Program-made: the position numbers and the translations under genes
Shown: positions 1 through 6,168 of the stretch, piece after piece
How positions within the stretch are numbered: position 1 is the first letter of the stretch
Layout of the letters: each line of letters starts with the position of its first letter
Assembly (NCBI GenBank): GCA_002393835.1
Contig: DGTW01000320.1
Coordinates: 1 to 29,433 of the forward strand
From: Treponema sp. UBA4326
GTDB taxonomy: Bacteria > Spirochaetota > Spirochaetia > Treponematales > Treponemataceae
DNA: 29,433 nt
Direction of reading: 5' to 3'
Notes under the pieces: model-generated
The model's database searches: none
Seen by the model: only the letters and a program-made list of their open reading frames with translations
What the model was told of the DNA's origin: nothing

Positions 1-2
1 AG

Positions 3-815
3 CCGTTCAAAAGAATGACTACAGAGGAAATGAGGGAAGAATTCCTCATTCAGAACATCTTCATCAAAAATGATGTCACGGCAGTTTACAGCCACATCGA
101 CCGAATCGTAACTTTGGGTTGTATGCCGGTTGACGAGACTGTTGCCCTGGACAAGAACATCGACGCAATGAAGGACTTCGGAGTTGACTTCTTCCTGCAG
201 CGACGAGAGCTTGGCATGATTAACATCGGCGGCGACGGAGTTGTTGTTGCTGACGGCAAAACTTACGAAATCAAGCACTACGATGCCCTTTACCTTGGAG
301 CAGGCACAAAATCAGTAACACTTTCTTCAAAAGATGCAAAAAATCCTGCAAAATTCTACATGAACTCAACTCCGGCTCACTGCACATACCCGAGCCGAAT
401 CATCACTTACGAGCAGGCAAACCACATACACATGGGAAGTGCCGCTGAGTCTAATGACCGCACAATCAACCAGTACATTCACCCGTCAGTTCTCGACACC
501 TGCCAGCTTTCAATGGGCATGACTCACCTTGAGACTGGTTCTGTCTGGAACACAATGCCTGCTCACACTCATGAGCGCCGCATGGAAGTCTACTTCTACT
601 TCGACTTCCCGGAGGATCAGGTCGTCTTCCACTTCATGGGTGAGCCACAGCAGACACGCCACCTGGTAATGCACAACAACGAGGCCGTAATCAACCCAAG
701 CTGGAGCATCCACTCAGGTGCCGGTACATCAAACTACACCTTCATCTGGAGCATGGGCGGCGAAAACCGCACCTACACCGACCAGGACTGGATAAGAACG
801 CCTGATTTACGATAG
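3..815 (+). CDS. kduI: 5-dehydro-4-deoxy-D-glucuronate isomerase (KduI), 5' end outside window
   Basis: KduI converts 5-dehydro-4-deoxy-D-glucuronate to 3-deoxy-D-glycero-2,5-hexodiulosonate in the cytoplasm, a step in breakdown of unsaturated uronates released from pectin. The family zinc cupin motif is intact (HTHERRMEVYFYF, supplying two His and one Glu), with the later ligand His in PSWSIHSGAGT. The C-terminus closes in the usual DLR. An ATG at 15 would give 266 aa, about a dozen residues shorter than the family. The frame is open to base 3 (PFKR before the Met), and those residues fit the usual N-terminal region, so the true start is probably upstream of the window. The product family is clear. 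It matches the pectinesterase at the other end of the window, but the two genes are 25 kb apart. Confidence 0.95.
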   Translation, partial: PFKRMTTEEMREEFLIQNIFIKNDVTAVYSHIDRIVTLGCMPVDETVALDKNIDAMKDFGVDFFLQRRELGMINIGGDGVVVADGKTYEIKHYDALYLGAGTKSVTLSSKDAKNPAKFYMNSTPAHCTYPSRIITYEQANHIHMGSAAESNDRTINQYIHPSVLDTCQLSMGMTHLETGSVWNTMPAHTHERRMEVYFYFDFPEDQVVFHFMGEPQQTRHLVMHNNEAVINPSWSIHSGAGTSNYTFIWSMGGENRTYTDQDWIRTPDLR

Positions 816-853
816 GTTTTTTCTATAGTCAAAGCCCCGACTTTCCGATATTC

Positions 854-860
854 TATATAA
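854..860 (+). promoter_or_regulatory. Possible -10 box of the riboswitch-symporter transcript
   Basis: TATATAA lies about 30 bp upstream of the aptamer, a suitable distance for a promoter. No convincing -35 hexamer is visible 16-18 bp upstream, so this is a weak call. Confidence 0.3.
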
Positions 861-889
861 GTCTTTGTTTGCTTGTGGGGCAGGCAAGG

Positions 890-974
890 GCTCTCTGGAG
901 AGTCTTCACGATGGGGTGAGGCGCCGAAGGGTTAAGATTATTACAATCGATATCTCAGGCACAAAGGACAGGGC
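890..974 (+). ncRNA. Glycine riboswitch aptamer (single)
   Basis: The stretch carries the conserved glycine-aptamer words in order: CTGGAGAG, then GGCGCCGAAGGG, then ATCTCAGGCACAAAGGACAG. GCTCT (890-894) pairs with AGGGC (970-974) as P1. Glycine riboswitches commonly sit ahead of gcv genes or AGCS-type amino-acid symporters, and the next gene is such a symporter. Only one complete aptamer is seen; many members are tandem. Recognition is by consensus words and hand pairing. Confidence 0.9.
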
Positions 975-992
975 GAAAGAAGTTCCAATCCT

Positions 993-1047
993 ACTCTTTG
1001 GAGAGTTTGTTTCGATTTTTTTTCGGGGCAAACTCTATTTTCTTTTT
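993..1047 (+). promoter_or_regulatory. Riboswitch expression platform: alternative hairpins and intrinsic terminator
   Basis: Two mutually exclusive hairpins share AGAGT at 1002-1006. One is ACTCT (993-997) with AGAGT (1002-1006). The other is AGAGTTTG (1002-1009) with CAAACTCT (1029-1036), extendable inward through 1010-1015 with 1023-1028, and followed by a T-rich run at 1037-1047. The second has the form of an intrinsic terminator, and the first would block it. Glycine binding presumably shifts the balance; the direction of the switch is not proven by sequence. Confidence 0.75.
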
Positions 1048-1050
1048 AAA

Positions 1051-1072
1051 CTGTCATTGTCGCAAATGACAG
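1051..1072 (+). repeat. 8-bp perfect hairpin just upstream of the agcS ribosome binding site
   Basis: CTGTCATT (1051-1058) pairs with AATGACAG (1065-1072) around the loop GTCGCA. It lies after the riboswitch terminator and 18 nt before the start codon, so only read-through transcripts would carry it. A role in mRNA stability or in spacing the RBS is inference. Confidence 0.6.
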
Positions 1073-1089
1073 TAAATGGGGATTTAAAA

Positions 1090-2511
1090 ATGTTTGACAA
1101 AATCCTTAACTCAATCGACGATGTGGTTTGGGGAATTCCAACCATCGTCCTCATTCTTGCAACCGGCCTTGTTCTTACGATTCGGGCAAGAGGCTTGCAG
1201 TTCACAAAACTTGGACGAGCATTCCGCTCAATTTTCAAAGAAAATGAAGGTCGCGGAGAGCTTTCGGGATTTTCTGCTCTTTGTACAGCACTTTCTGCAA
1301 CAATCGGAACTGGAAACATCGTTGGTGTCGCAACTGCAATTGCTGCCGGCGGTCCTGGAGCTCTCTTCTGGATGTGGATTGCCGCAATTCTTGGAACGGC
1401 CACAAAATTCGCTGAGTGTATGCTTGCAATCAAATATCGTGAGGTAAAAGAAGACGGTCATGTTTTGGGCGGTCCATTCTACACAATCGAAAAAGGTATG
1501 GGCTCTAAATGGAAGTGGCTTGCAGTCCTCTTCGCTGTTTTCGGAGTTCTCGCAGGTCTTCTCGGAATTGGTACAATGACCCAGATCAACGGAATCACAT
1601 CCGCAGTCAACATGGCATTTGACCCGAACAATACGAACATCGCTTTCACAATCGGCGAAAACTCATACACCTGGGCAACAGTCATCGGCGGAATCATCGT
1701 CACAGTCTGTGCTGCTCTTGTAATCCTGGGCGGTCTCAAACGAATCTCAAAAGTCGCAGAAAAAGTCGTTCCGGCAATGGCAATCATCTATGTCTTTTTG
1801 GGACTTTCAGTTTTGATTATGAACGCAACTCATATCCCCGCAGCCTTCGCCCTCATCTTCAAATCAGCATTCGGCTTCAAGGCAGTGGCGGGAGGAGCTG
1901 TAGGCTGGACAATTAAACAAATTACCGAATCAATGCAGAAAGGTATCGCGCGAGGAATTTTCTCAAACGAGGCCGGCTTGGGTTCCGCTCCAATCGCTGC
2001 GGCTCCTGTTCAGACAAACGAGCCTGTTGAGCAGGGCCTGGTCAACATGACAGGAACAGTAATCGATACCCTCATCGTATGTACGATGACAGGTTTGGCA
2101 ATCGTAATCGCCCTCTGTAACCCTTCTTTCAATGCGGAAGGTCTCAAAGGCGTTCAGCTCACGGCGGCAGCCCTTTCATTCGACCTTGGCGGCGACGGCG
2201 TTTCAGTCCAGTTCCTTCTCATGCTCTGTCTGGCTTTCTTTGCCTTCACGACGATTTTGGGCTGGGATTACTACTCAGAAAAGTGTCTTGAATACATCAC
2301 CAACGGCCGCATGAAGCTGGTCTTCATCTACCGACTGATTTACATCGCCGCAATCGCAATCGGACCTTACTTCACGGTCAACGCAGTCTTCACAATCGCC
2401 GACATCACCAACGGGCTTATGGCAATTCCTAACTGTATCTCACTGATTGTTTTGAGCGGAGTCGTGGCAGAGGAAACAAAAAAATACTTTGCAAAATATC
2501 CGACTTTGTAA
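1090..2511 (+). CDS. Sodium:alanine/glycine symporter, AGCS family
   Basis: Integral inner-membrane symporter of 473 aa that imports alanine or glycine with Na+ (or H+). It carries the AGCS signature around IAAGGPGALFWMW together with TIGTGNIVGVATAI and SNEAGLGSAPIAAA, and has about 11 hydrophobic segments, as is normal for the family. The reading frame extends upstream to 865, but that part translates the riboswitch. ATG 1090 is chosen because GGGGAT precedes it at RBS distance and the protein then begins like family members (MFDKILNSIDDVVWGIP). The glycine riboswitch directly upstream argues that glycine is a substrate. Exact substrate preference is not readable from sequence. Confidence 0.93.
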   Translation: MFDKILNSIDDVVWGIPTIVLILATGLVLTIRARGLQFTKLGRAFRSIFKENEGRGELSGFSALCTALSATIGTGNIVGVATAIAAGGPGALFWMWIAAILGTATKFAECMLAIKYREVKEDGHVLGGPFYTIEKGMGSKWKWLAVLFAVFGVLAGLLGIGTMTQINGITSAVNMAFDPNNTNIAFTIGENSYTWATVIGGIIVTVCAALVILGGLKRISKVAEKVVPAMAIIYVFLGLSVLIMNATHIPAAFALIFKSAFGFKAVAGGAVGWTIKQITESMQKGIARGIFSNEAGLGSAPIAAAPVQTNEPVEQGLVNMTGTVIDTLIVCTMTGLAIVIALCNPSFNAEGLKGVQLTAAALSFDLGGDGVSVQFLLMLCLAFFAFTTILGWDYYSEKCLEYITNGRMKLVFIYRLIYIAAIAIGPYFTVNAVFTIADITNGLMAIPNCISLIVLSGVVAEETKKYFAKYPTL

Positions 2512-2536
2512 GTTAGCAATTAGGAATGATAAATTG

Positions 2537-2570
2537 ACACCGGGTGAGTTGCTTCCCCGATGTTTTTTTA
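2537..2570 (+). terminator. Intrinsic terminator after the symporter gene
   Basis: ACACCGGG (2537-2544) pairs with CCCGATGT (2556-2563) with one mismatch, followed by seven Ts. A very similar sequence recurs at 3235-3281 after the toxin-antitoxin pair. Confidence 0.8.
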
Positions 2571-2571
2571 T

Positions 2572-2608
2572 TTGACACTCTGAACAATATAGTGTACAGT
2601 TAAATTGT
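2572..2608 (+). promoter_or_regulatory. higBA promoter with overlapping candidate operator
   Basis: A consensus -35 TTGACA (2572-2577) is followed after 17 bp by TACAGT (2595-2600). An imperfect dyad with ends ACAAT (2584-2588) and ATTGT (2604-2608) and centre TGTACA covers the -10 box and the GTG codon. Autoregulation through such a dyad is normal for type II toxin-antitoxin loci; assigning this one is inference. Confidence 0.6.
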
Positions 2609-2960
2609 GGAAAGAGAACAGCCTTTGACAACCGCTTTTTTTCAAACCGAACAGGGAAATCAACCTTGTAGAGACTTTATTCTAGGCCTTTCGAGGGATG
2701 ATAAACGAGAAGTTGGTGCGAAAATATTTGAGGTGCAAAAAGGTTTTCCTCTAGGACTTCCACTTGTCAGAAAAATGGAGACTGACTTGTGGGAAATCAG
2801 AGTAAATATAACAGACGGAATTTGCAGAATCTTTTTTACAATTGCAGAAAATATAATGATTTTGCTACATGGCTTTGTAAAAAAATCTCAAAAAACCCCG
2901 CAAAATGAACTTGAAACCGCAAAGAACAGACTGAGACTGTTCAAGGAAATGAACAAATGA
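2607..2960 (+). CDS. higB: HigB-type toxin, phage Gp49-like (DUF891) family
   Basis: A 117-aa protein of the RelE-superfamily HigB/Gp49-like group; characterised members cleave mRNA at the ribosome. The family pattern is visible in LWEIRVNI, CRIFF and the C-terminal LLHGFVKKSQKTPQNELETA. The start is uncertain. GTG 2607 has no Shine-Dalgarno and coincides with the predicted transcription start. TTG 2625 has GGAAAGAG upstream and gives a protein beginning TTAFFQTEQGNQP, close to the family's usual N-terminus. The gene overlaps the antitoxin gene by 4 bp (ATGA), giving the toxin-first order typical of higBA. Confidence 0.88.
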   Translation: MEREQPLTTAFFQTEQGNQPCRDFILGLSRDDKREVGAKIFEVQKGFPLGLPLVRKMETDLWEIRVNITDGICRIFFTIAENIMILLHGFVKKSQKTPQNELETAKNRLRLFKEMNK

Positions 2961-3229
2961 AAGGAATGGGACAGAATTTTGATGATTTTATGATTGAGCA
3001 AGGGCTTTATGAGGAAGCGCAGGAAATTGCTGCAAAACGCCTTATTGTTCTCCAGCTCGAAGAGGAAATGAAAAAGCAGAACATTTCAAAATCCGCAATG
3101 GCAAAAAAAATGCACACATCTCGGACTGCCGTTGATAATGTTCTCAATTTTGCACACAACACTTCTATTGGTATTCTCGAAAGATTCGCCGCGGTTCTTG
3201 GCAAAAAGGTGCAGATTGCATTGGTATAA
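2957..3229 (+). CDS. higA: HigA-type antitoxin, XRE family
   Basis: A 90-aa helix-turn-helix protein starting in the ATGA overlap with the toxin gene, which implies translational coupling. The HTH lies near residues 40-75 (NISKSAMAKKMHTSRTAVDN), followed by a short segment ending GKKVQIALV. Its role would be to neutralise the toxin and, with it, repress the promoter at 2572-2608. Pairing with a DUF891 toxin is the main reason for the antitoxin call rather than a free regulator. Confidence 0.9.
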   Translation: MKGMGQNFDDFMIEQGLYEEAQEIAAKRLIVLQLEEEMKKQNISKSAMAKKMHTSRTAVDNVLNFAHNTSIGILERFAAVLGKKVQIALV

Positions 3230-3246
3230 TTTTAAATGACAGATTG

Positions 3247-3281
3247 ACACCGGGCGGGTGCTTTGCTTGTCCCGTTTTTTG
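3247..3281 (+). terminator. Probable intrinsic terminator after higBA
   Basis: CGGG (3251-3254) can pair with CCCG (3271-3274), followed by TTTTTTG. The stem is short, but the sequence is a near copy of the terminator at 2526-2570, sharing ATTGACACCGGG. Confidence 0.6.
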
Positions 3282-3284
3282 TTA

Positions 3285-3408
3285 ATGGGGGCTACGGCTT
3301 CGCCGTCGGGTCTTTCGCCATTCCGCTTACGCTCCAGCCGCTCACTCACTCGCTAATTGCTCGTTCAGCTTGCGGCCGCCTTCGGCGTGGCTACACCCCC
3401 TAGCCCAT
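3285..3408. repeat. Palindromic intergenic repeat, copy 1
   Basis: The element is bounded by ATGGGGGCTA and TAGCCCAT. It contains the hairpins ACGGC-TTC-GCCGT and GCCG-CCTT-CGGC, and the core TTCCGCTTACGCTCCA (3321-3336), which also occurs at 20536-20551 and, inverted, at 23907-23922. It is G+C-rich compared with surrounding spacers and has no coding frame of note. It resembles REP-type elements. Confidence 0.65.
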
Positions 3409-3412
3409 GAAT

Positions 3413-4141
3413 CTATCTGAATGTGTAACGGTAGCCGGCTGACATCAAGAAGGCTCTTCTTGTACCCAGATTTTCATCATTTGATTTCAGTTCGCCTAAG
3501 TCAATCATGTAGCGGGCATTCAATACGAGGGCAGATTTTTTGCTGAAATTAAAGGCGAAATCTGCTCCGAATGCAGTTCCAAAGATGAAGGCATTGTCTA
3601 AATCATCACTTCTTTCGCTTGAATTTTCGGTAACTGTTACGCCGTTTAACTTTCCCTTTGCATCCATCTCCTGCTTTATTTTACTTATGGGGAATGAGAG
3701 ATAAATGCCGGCCTGAGGAGTGAATTCAAAGAATCCGCCTTTGTTTACCGTAAAAGTTACGAGGAATGGAAGTTCCAGGCTTGAATAAGAGAAAGTGTCT
3801 TCCATCTCAATTTGTTTGGTGCCTGATTTCGCTTCACCTGTGACTTTTGTTCCGTTGTTAAAAAGGAGTCCGATTTCAGTTTGCAAGGCGAGTGCGGGAA
3901 GGCTCTTAAAACTGTATGTTCCCCAAACCGCTCCGCCGCCGCATAGAATCGCCTCATTGTCAACCGAGTATGAGGCATCAGTCAATCCTGAAGAAATACT
4001 GTTTCCAATCTGATGTTTTGTGTCGTCGGCAATCCATGCGTCACTGATTCCAAGGGAACCCCGGACACCGACCGCAAATTCTGCGAACGAAGATGAAGCT
4101 AATAAGGCTCCAAGAGCCAGAACCGTAAGTAATTTTTTCAT
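3413..4141 (-). CDS. Outer-membrane beta-barrel protein (porin-type)
   Basis: A 242-aa protein with a signal peptide (MKKLLTVLALGALLASSSFA, cut before EFAVG). Its many alternating amphipathic strands and last strand MSAGYRYTFR are typical of an 8- to 10-strand outer-membrane barrel in the OMP_b-brl group. A strong RBS (AGGAGAT) precedes the ATG. The gene is divergent from the XRE regulator at 4270. Its promoter (4209-4237) and a 7-bp leader hairpin, TGCGTAA (4164-4170) with TTACGCA (4183-4189), are visible. Function beyond membrane location cannot be read. Confidence 0.75.
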   Translation of the reverse strand: MKKLLTVLALGALLASSSFAEFAVGVRGSLGISDAWIADDTKHQIGNSISSGLTDASYSVDNEAILCGGGAVWGTYSFKSLPALALQTEIGLLFNNGTKVTGEAKSGTKQIEMEDTFSYSSLELPFLVTFTVNKGGFFEFTPQAGIYLSFPISKIKQEMDAKGKLNGVTVTENSSERSDDLDNAFIFGTAFGADFAFNFSKKSALVLNARYMIDLGELKSNDENLGTRRAFLMSAGYRYTFR

Positions 4142-4208
4142 AGAAATCTCCTTTTTTTAGATTTGCGTAACAAAGTCGCTTATTACGCAGATTCGACAAA
4201 TCAGTTGA

Positions 4209-4237
4209 ATGATAGCTTTAATCAAACAAATCTTCAA
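4209..4237 (-). promoter_or_regulatory. Promoter of the barrel-protein gene
   Basis: On the minus strand, TTGAAG (4237-4232) is separated by exactly 17 bp from TATCAT (4214-4209). Four of six and five of six bases match the sigma-70 hexamers, and transcription would start about 60 bp upstream of the ATG. Confidence 0.6.
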
Positions 4238-4257
4238 TAGGATTACGCATTTCTAAG

Positions 4258-4263
4258 TATTAT
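4258..4263 (+). promoter_or_regulatory. -10-like box 6 nt before the XRE gene start
   Basis: TATTAT matches TATAAT at five of six bases and ends 6 nt before the ATG, which would place the transcription start on the start codon. The -35 region is weak and no Shine-Dalgarno is present. Confidence 0.4.
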
Positions 4264-4269
4264 ATACTC

Positions 4270-4611
4270 ATGGGTTTTCGGGAAAATCTGAAATCAGAGC
4301 TTTCTTTTCAGGGAATATTAGTGAAGGAGCTTTCCGCCCGCACGGGCATAAACAAGCGGACTCTTGATAATTATTTGCGTGAGCATGGAAATATTCCTCC
4401 CGCCGACATCGCTGTAAAAATCGCGGATGAACTTGATGTATCCGTTGAATTCTTGGTAACCGGAAAAGAGCGTACAGATTCCGCCTGCACTGATGTCTGT
4501 TATTCAGCAGATGTCCGTATTCTGGCAAAAAAACTTTCCTTAATGACTGAAAACGAGAAAAAATTGGTCTCAGTCCTTGTAGACGAAATCGAACGCCAGA
4601 GAATTTGCTAG
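4270..4611 (+). CDS. XRE-family transcriptional regulator
   Basis: A 113-aa cytoplasmic DNA-binding protein. The helix-turn-helix spans about residues 8-65 (GILVKELSARTGINKRTLDN, then IPPADIAVKIADELDVSVEFL), a phage-repressor-like fold. A charged C-terminal helix (ENEKKLVSVLVDEIERQR) may dimerise. It has no Shine-Dalgarno; the start is set by the single good ATG and the HTH register. It is divergent from the barrel gene at 4141, so it may act on that promoter, and it lies 32 bp upstream of hisD in the same direction. The target is unknown. Confidence 0.85.
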   Translation: MGFRENLKSELSFQGILVKELSARTGINKRTLDNYLREHGNIPPADIAVKIADELDVSVEFLVTGKERTDSACTDVCYSADVRILAKKLSLMTENEKKLVSVLVDEIERQRIC

Positions 4612-4631
4612 TAATCCCCGCTAAAATTCGC

Positions 4632-4637
4632 TATATT
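4632..4637 (+). promoter_or_regulatory. -10-like box 6 nt before hisD
   Basis: TATATT ends 6 nt before the ATG at 4644; no Shine-Dalgarno is present. The -35 is not convincing. It could allow a leaderless hisD transcript independent of the upstream regulator gene. Confidence 0.4.
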
Positions 4638-4643
4638 ATTCCT

Positions 4644-6008
4644 ATGATAAAAATACAGTCCTACGCTGAAATTGAGCCTGAATTCTTTACAGGCCGTGAT
4701 TTCGGTGCTTCTATCGATATTGTAAAAGATGTTCTTTCCGATGTAAAAAATCGTGGTGATGCTGCTCTTTCTGAATATGGCGCAAAATTTGATGTTTCGG
4801 CACCTTCTTCCCTTGAAATCCCCATGGCTGAGCTTAAGGCCGCTGCCGAGAAAATGCAGCTTGAAAATCCTGATTTGTACAAGGCAATCGAATACAGCCA
4901 CGACCTGGCCTTGCGTTTTGCAAAAAAACAGCGTGAGTCTTTTGATGATTTTGAGATTGAGCTTACCGAGGGCGTTTTTACGGGGCAAAAAAATATTCCT
5001 GTTGACCGTGCTGGCGTTTATGTTCCGGCCGGTCGCTTTCCGCTTGTTTCAACAGTAGTTATGACAATCACTCCGGCCGTTGCGGCTGGCGTTAAGGAAG
5101 TAATTCTCTGCACACCGCCCCGTGTCCATCCAGAAGACAAGGCGGCCGCCGAAAAAGCAGGCACTGGCATTCCCGGAAAGTCTTTTGTCGGCGGAAAACC
5201 CTATGCCGATGAGAATATCATGGCCGCTGCCTACATTTGCGGAGTCACAAAGGCATTTGCGTGTGGCGGCTCTCAGGCAATTGGAGCCATGGCTTTTGGC
5301 ACCCAGTCTGTCCCCCGAACGGATGTAATCGTAGGCCCCGGCAACAAATTCGTCGCTGAGGCAAAAAAGCTGGTTTACGGCACTGTCGGCATCGACATGG
5401 TTGCAGGCCCAACTGAGGTTTTTATCATCGCAGACAAGAGCGCAAATCCTGCCTGGGTTGCCGCAGACCTTTTGGCTCAGGCAGAGCACGACATCGTTGC
5501 CCAGCCGGTAATGGCCACGGATTCAGAAGAACTCGCAAAAGCCGTTGCAGAAGAAATCGAAAAACAGCTTGCCACTCTTTCCACAAAGGCGACAGCAGAG
5601 CAGAGCATTAAAAATTGCGGTAGAATCATCATCTGCAAAAATCTTGAAGAGGCTGCTGAATGTGCCAACAAAAAAGCCCCTGAGCATCTGGAACTTGCAA
5701 TGGAAGAGGGTAGGGAACGTGATAAAATTGCTTCCCTCGTTCACAATTACGGCTCTCTTTTCATCGGTCACGGAAGCGCAGAGGTCTTCGGCGACTATGC
5801 GGCGGGGCTTAACCACACACTTCCGACCAGTGGAAGCGCAAGATTCACCGGTGGCCTTAGTGTCCGGGTCTTTCTCAAAACTGTCACGACTTTGCGTACG
5901 GTACCGGGTTCTAAGGGTGCGATTGCTTCTGCAGAGGCTTCCGGAGTTCTGGGCGATGCTGAAGGACTGGCAGGACACGCTCGTGCTGCCCGAATTCGTC
6001 TCGGCTAA
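4644..6008 (+). CDS. hisD: Histidinol dehydrogenase
   Basis: Oxidises L-histidinol to L-histidine with two NAD+, the last two steps of histidine synthesis. The protein is 454 aa. Zinc ligands are visible: Gln279 and His282 (LLAQAEHD), Asp384 (FGDYAAGLNHTLPT) and His445 (GLAGHA). The catalytic pair is Glu347-His348 (APEHLEL). The cofactor region includes GPGNKFVAEAKKLVYG. ATG 4644 is preferred over the upstream in-frame start at 4605, which overlaps the XRE gene, because the protein then begins in the family register (MIKIQSYAEIEPEFF). About 20 extra residues follow TPPRVHPED (165-190) relative to the enterobacterial enzyme, by eye. No other his genes are nearby. Confidence 0.95.
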   Translation: MIKIQSYAEIEPEFFTGRDFGASIDIVKDVLSDVKNRGDAALSEYGAKFDVSAPSSLEIPMAELKAAAEKMQLENPDLYKAIEYSHDLALRFAKKQRESFDDFEIELTEGVFTGQKNIPVDRAGVYVPAGRFPLVSTVVMTITPAVAAGVKEVILCTPPRVHPEDKAAAEKAGTGIPGKSFVGGKPYADENIMAAAYICGVTKAFACGGSQAIGAMAFGTQSVPRTDVIVGPGNKFVAEAKKLVYGTVGIDMVAGPTEVFIIADKSANPAWVAADLLAQAEHDIVAQPVMATDSEELAKAVAEEIEKQLATLSTKATAEQSIKNCGRIIICKNLEEAAECANKKAPEHLELAMEEGRERDKIASLVHNYGSLFIGHGSAEVFGDYAAGLNHTLPTSGSARFTGGLSVRVFLKTVTTLRTVPGSKGAIASAEASGVLGDAEGLAGHARAARIRLG

Positions 6009-6019
6009 AATTGGTCAGA

Positions 6020-6048
6020 TTGCAATAAAACCGAAATTGCAATATTAT
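6020..6048 (+). promoter_or_regulatory. Promoter of tRNA-Gly
   Basis: TTGCAA (6020-6025) and TATTAT (6043-6048) are separated by 17 bp, and the tRNA begins 12 bp downstream. The palindrome ATTGCAAT occurs twice, 17 bp apart (6019-6026 and 6036-6043), bracketing the spacer. Confidence 0.7.
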
Positions 6049-6060
6049 AGTAAAAACTTT

Positions 6061-6131
6061 GCGGTTGTAGTACATCGGTAGTACCCGGGCTTCCCAAGCC
6101 TGTGAGGCGGGTCCGACTCCCGTCAACCGCT
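6061..6131 (+). tRNA. tRNA-Gly, anticodon CCC
   Basis: A complete 71-nt cloverleaf: acceptor GCGGTTG (6061-6067) with CAACCGC (6124-6130) and discriminator T6131; D stem GTAC/GTAC; anticodon stem CGGGC/GCCTG with loop TTCCCAA (anticodon CCC at 6093-6095); T stem GCGGG/CCCGT (one G-T pair) with loop TCCGACT. CCA is not encoded. A T-rich run follows. The T loop has C where the near-universal U55 would be. Confidence 0.95.
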
Positions 6132-6168
6132 TTTTTATTTTTTCAATCATTTTTAACAGGTCACTTTC

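Noticed and set aside
993..1036. A complete second glycine aptamer
   Set aside because: Only the opening words are present; the GCGCCGAAGG-like and CTCAGGC-like parts are missing before the terminator. Kept only as a possible remnant.
865..1089. 75-residue N-terminal extension of the symporter frame
   Set aside because: It translates the riboswitch and its terminator, has no family similarity, and ATG 1090 has an RBS and the expected N-terminus.
1035..1433. 132-codon minus-strand open frame
   Set aside because: Antisense to the symporter gene, with composition typical of a shadow frame and no recognisable domain.
2957..3229. higA as a free-standing regulator
   Set aside because: The ATGA overlap with a DUF891 toxin gene and its size fit a toxin-antitoxin pair better.
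5049..5489. 146-codon minus-strand open frame
   Set aside because: Lies wholly inside hisD, whose catalytic residues are intact; the reverse frame has no domain.
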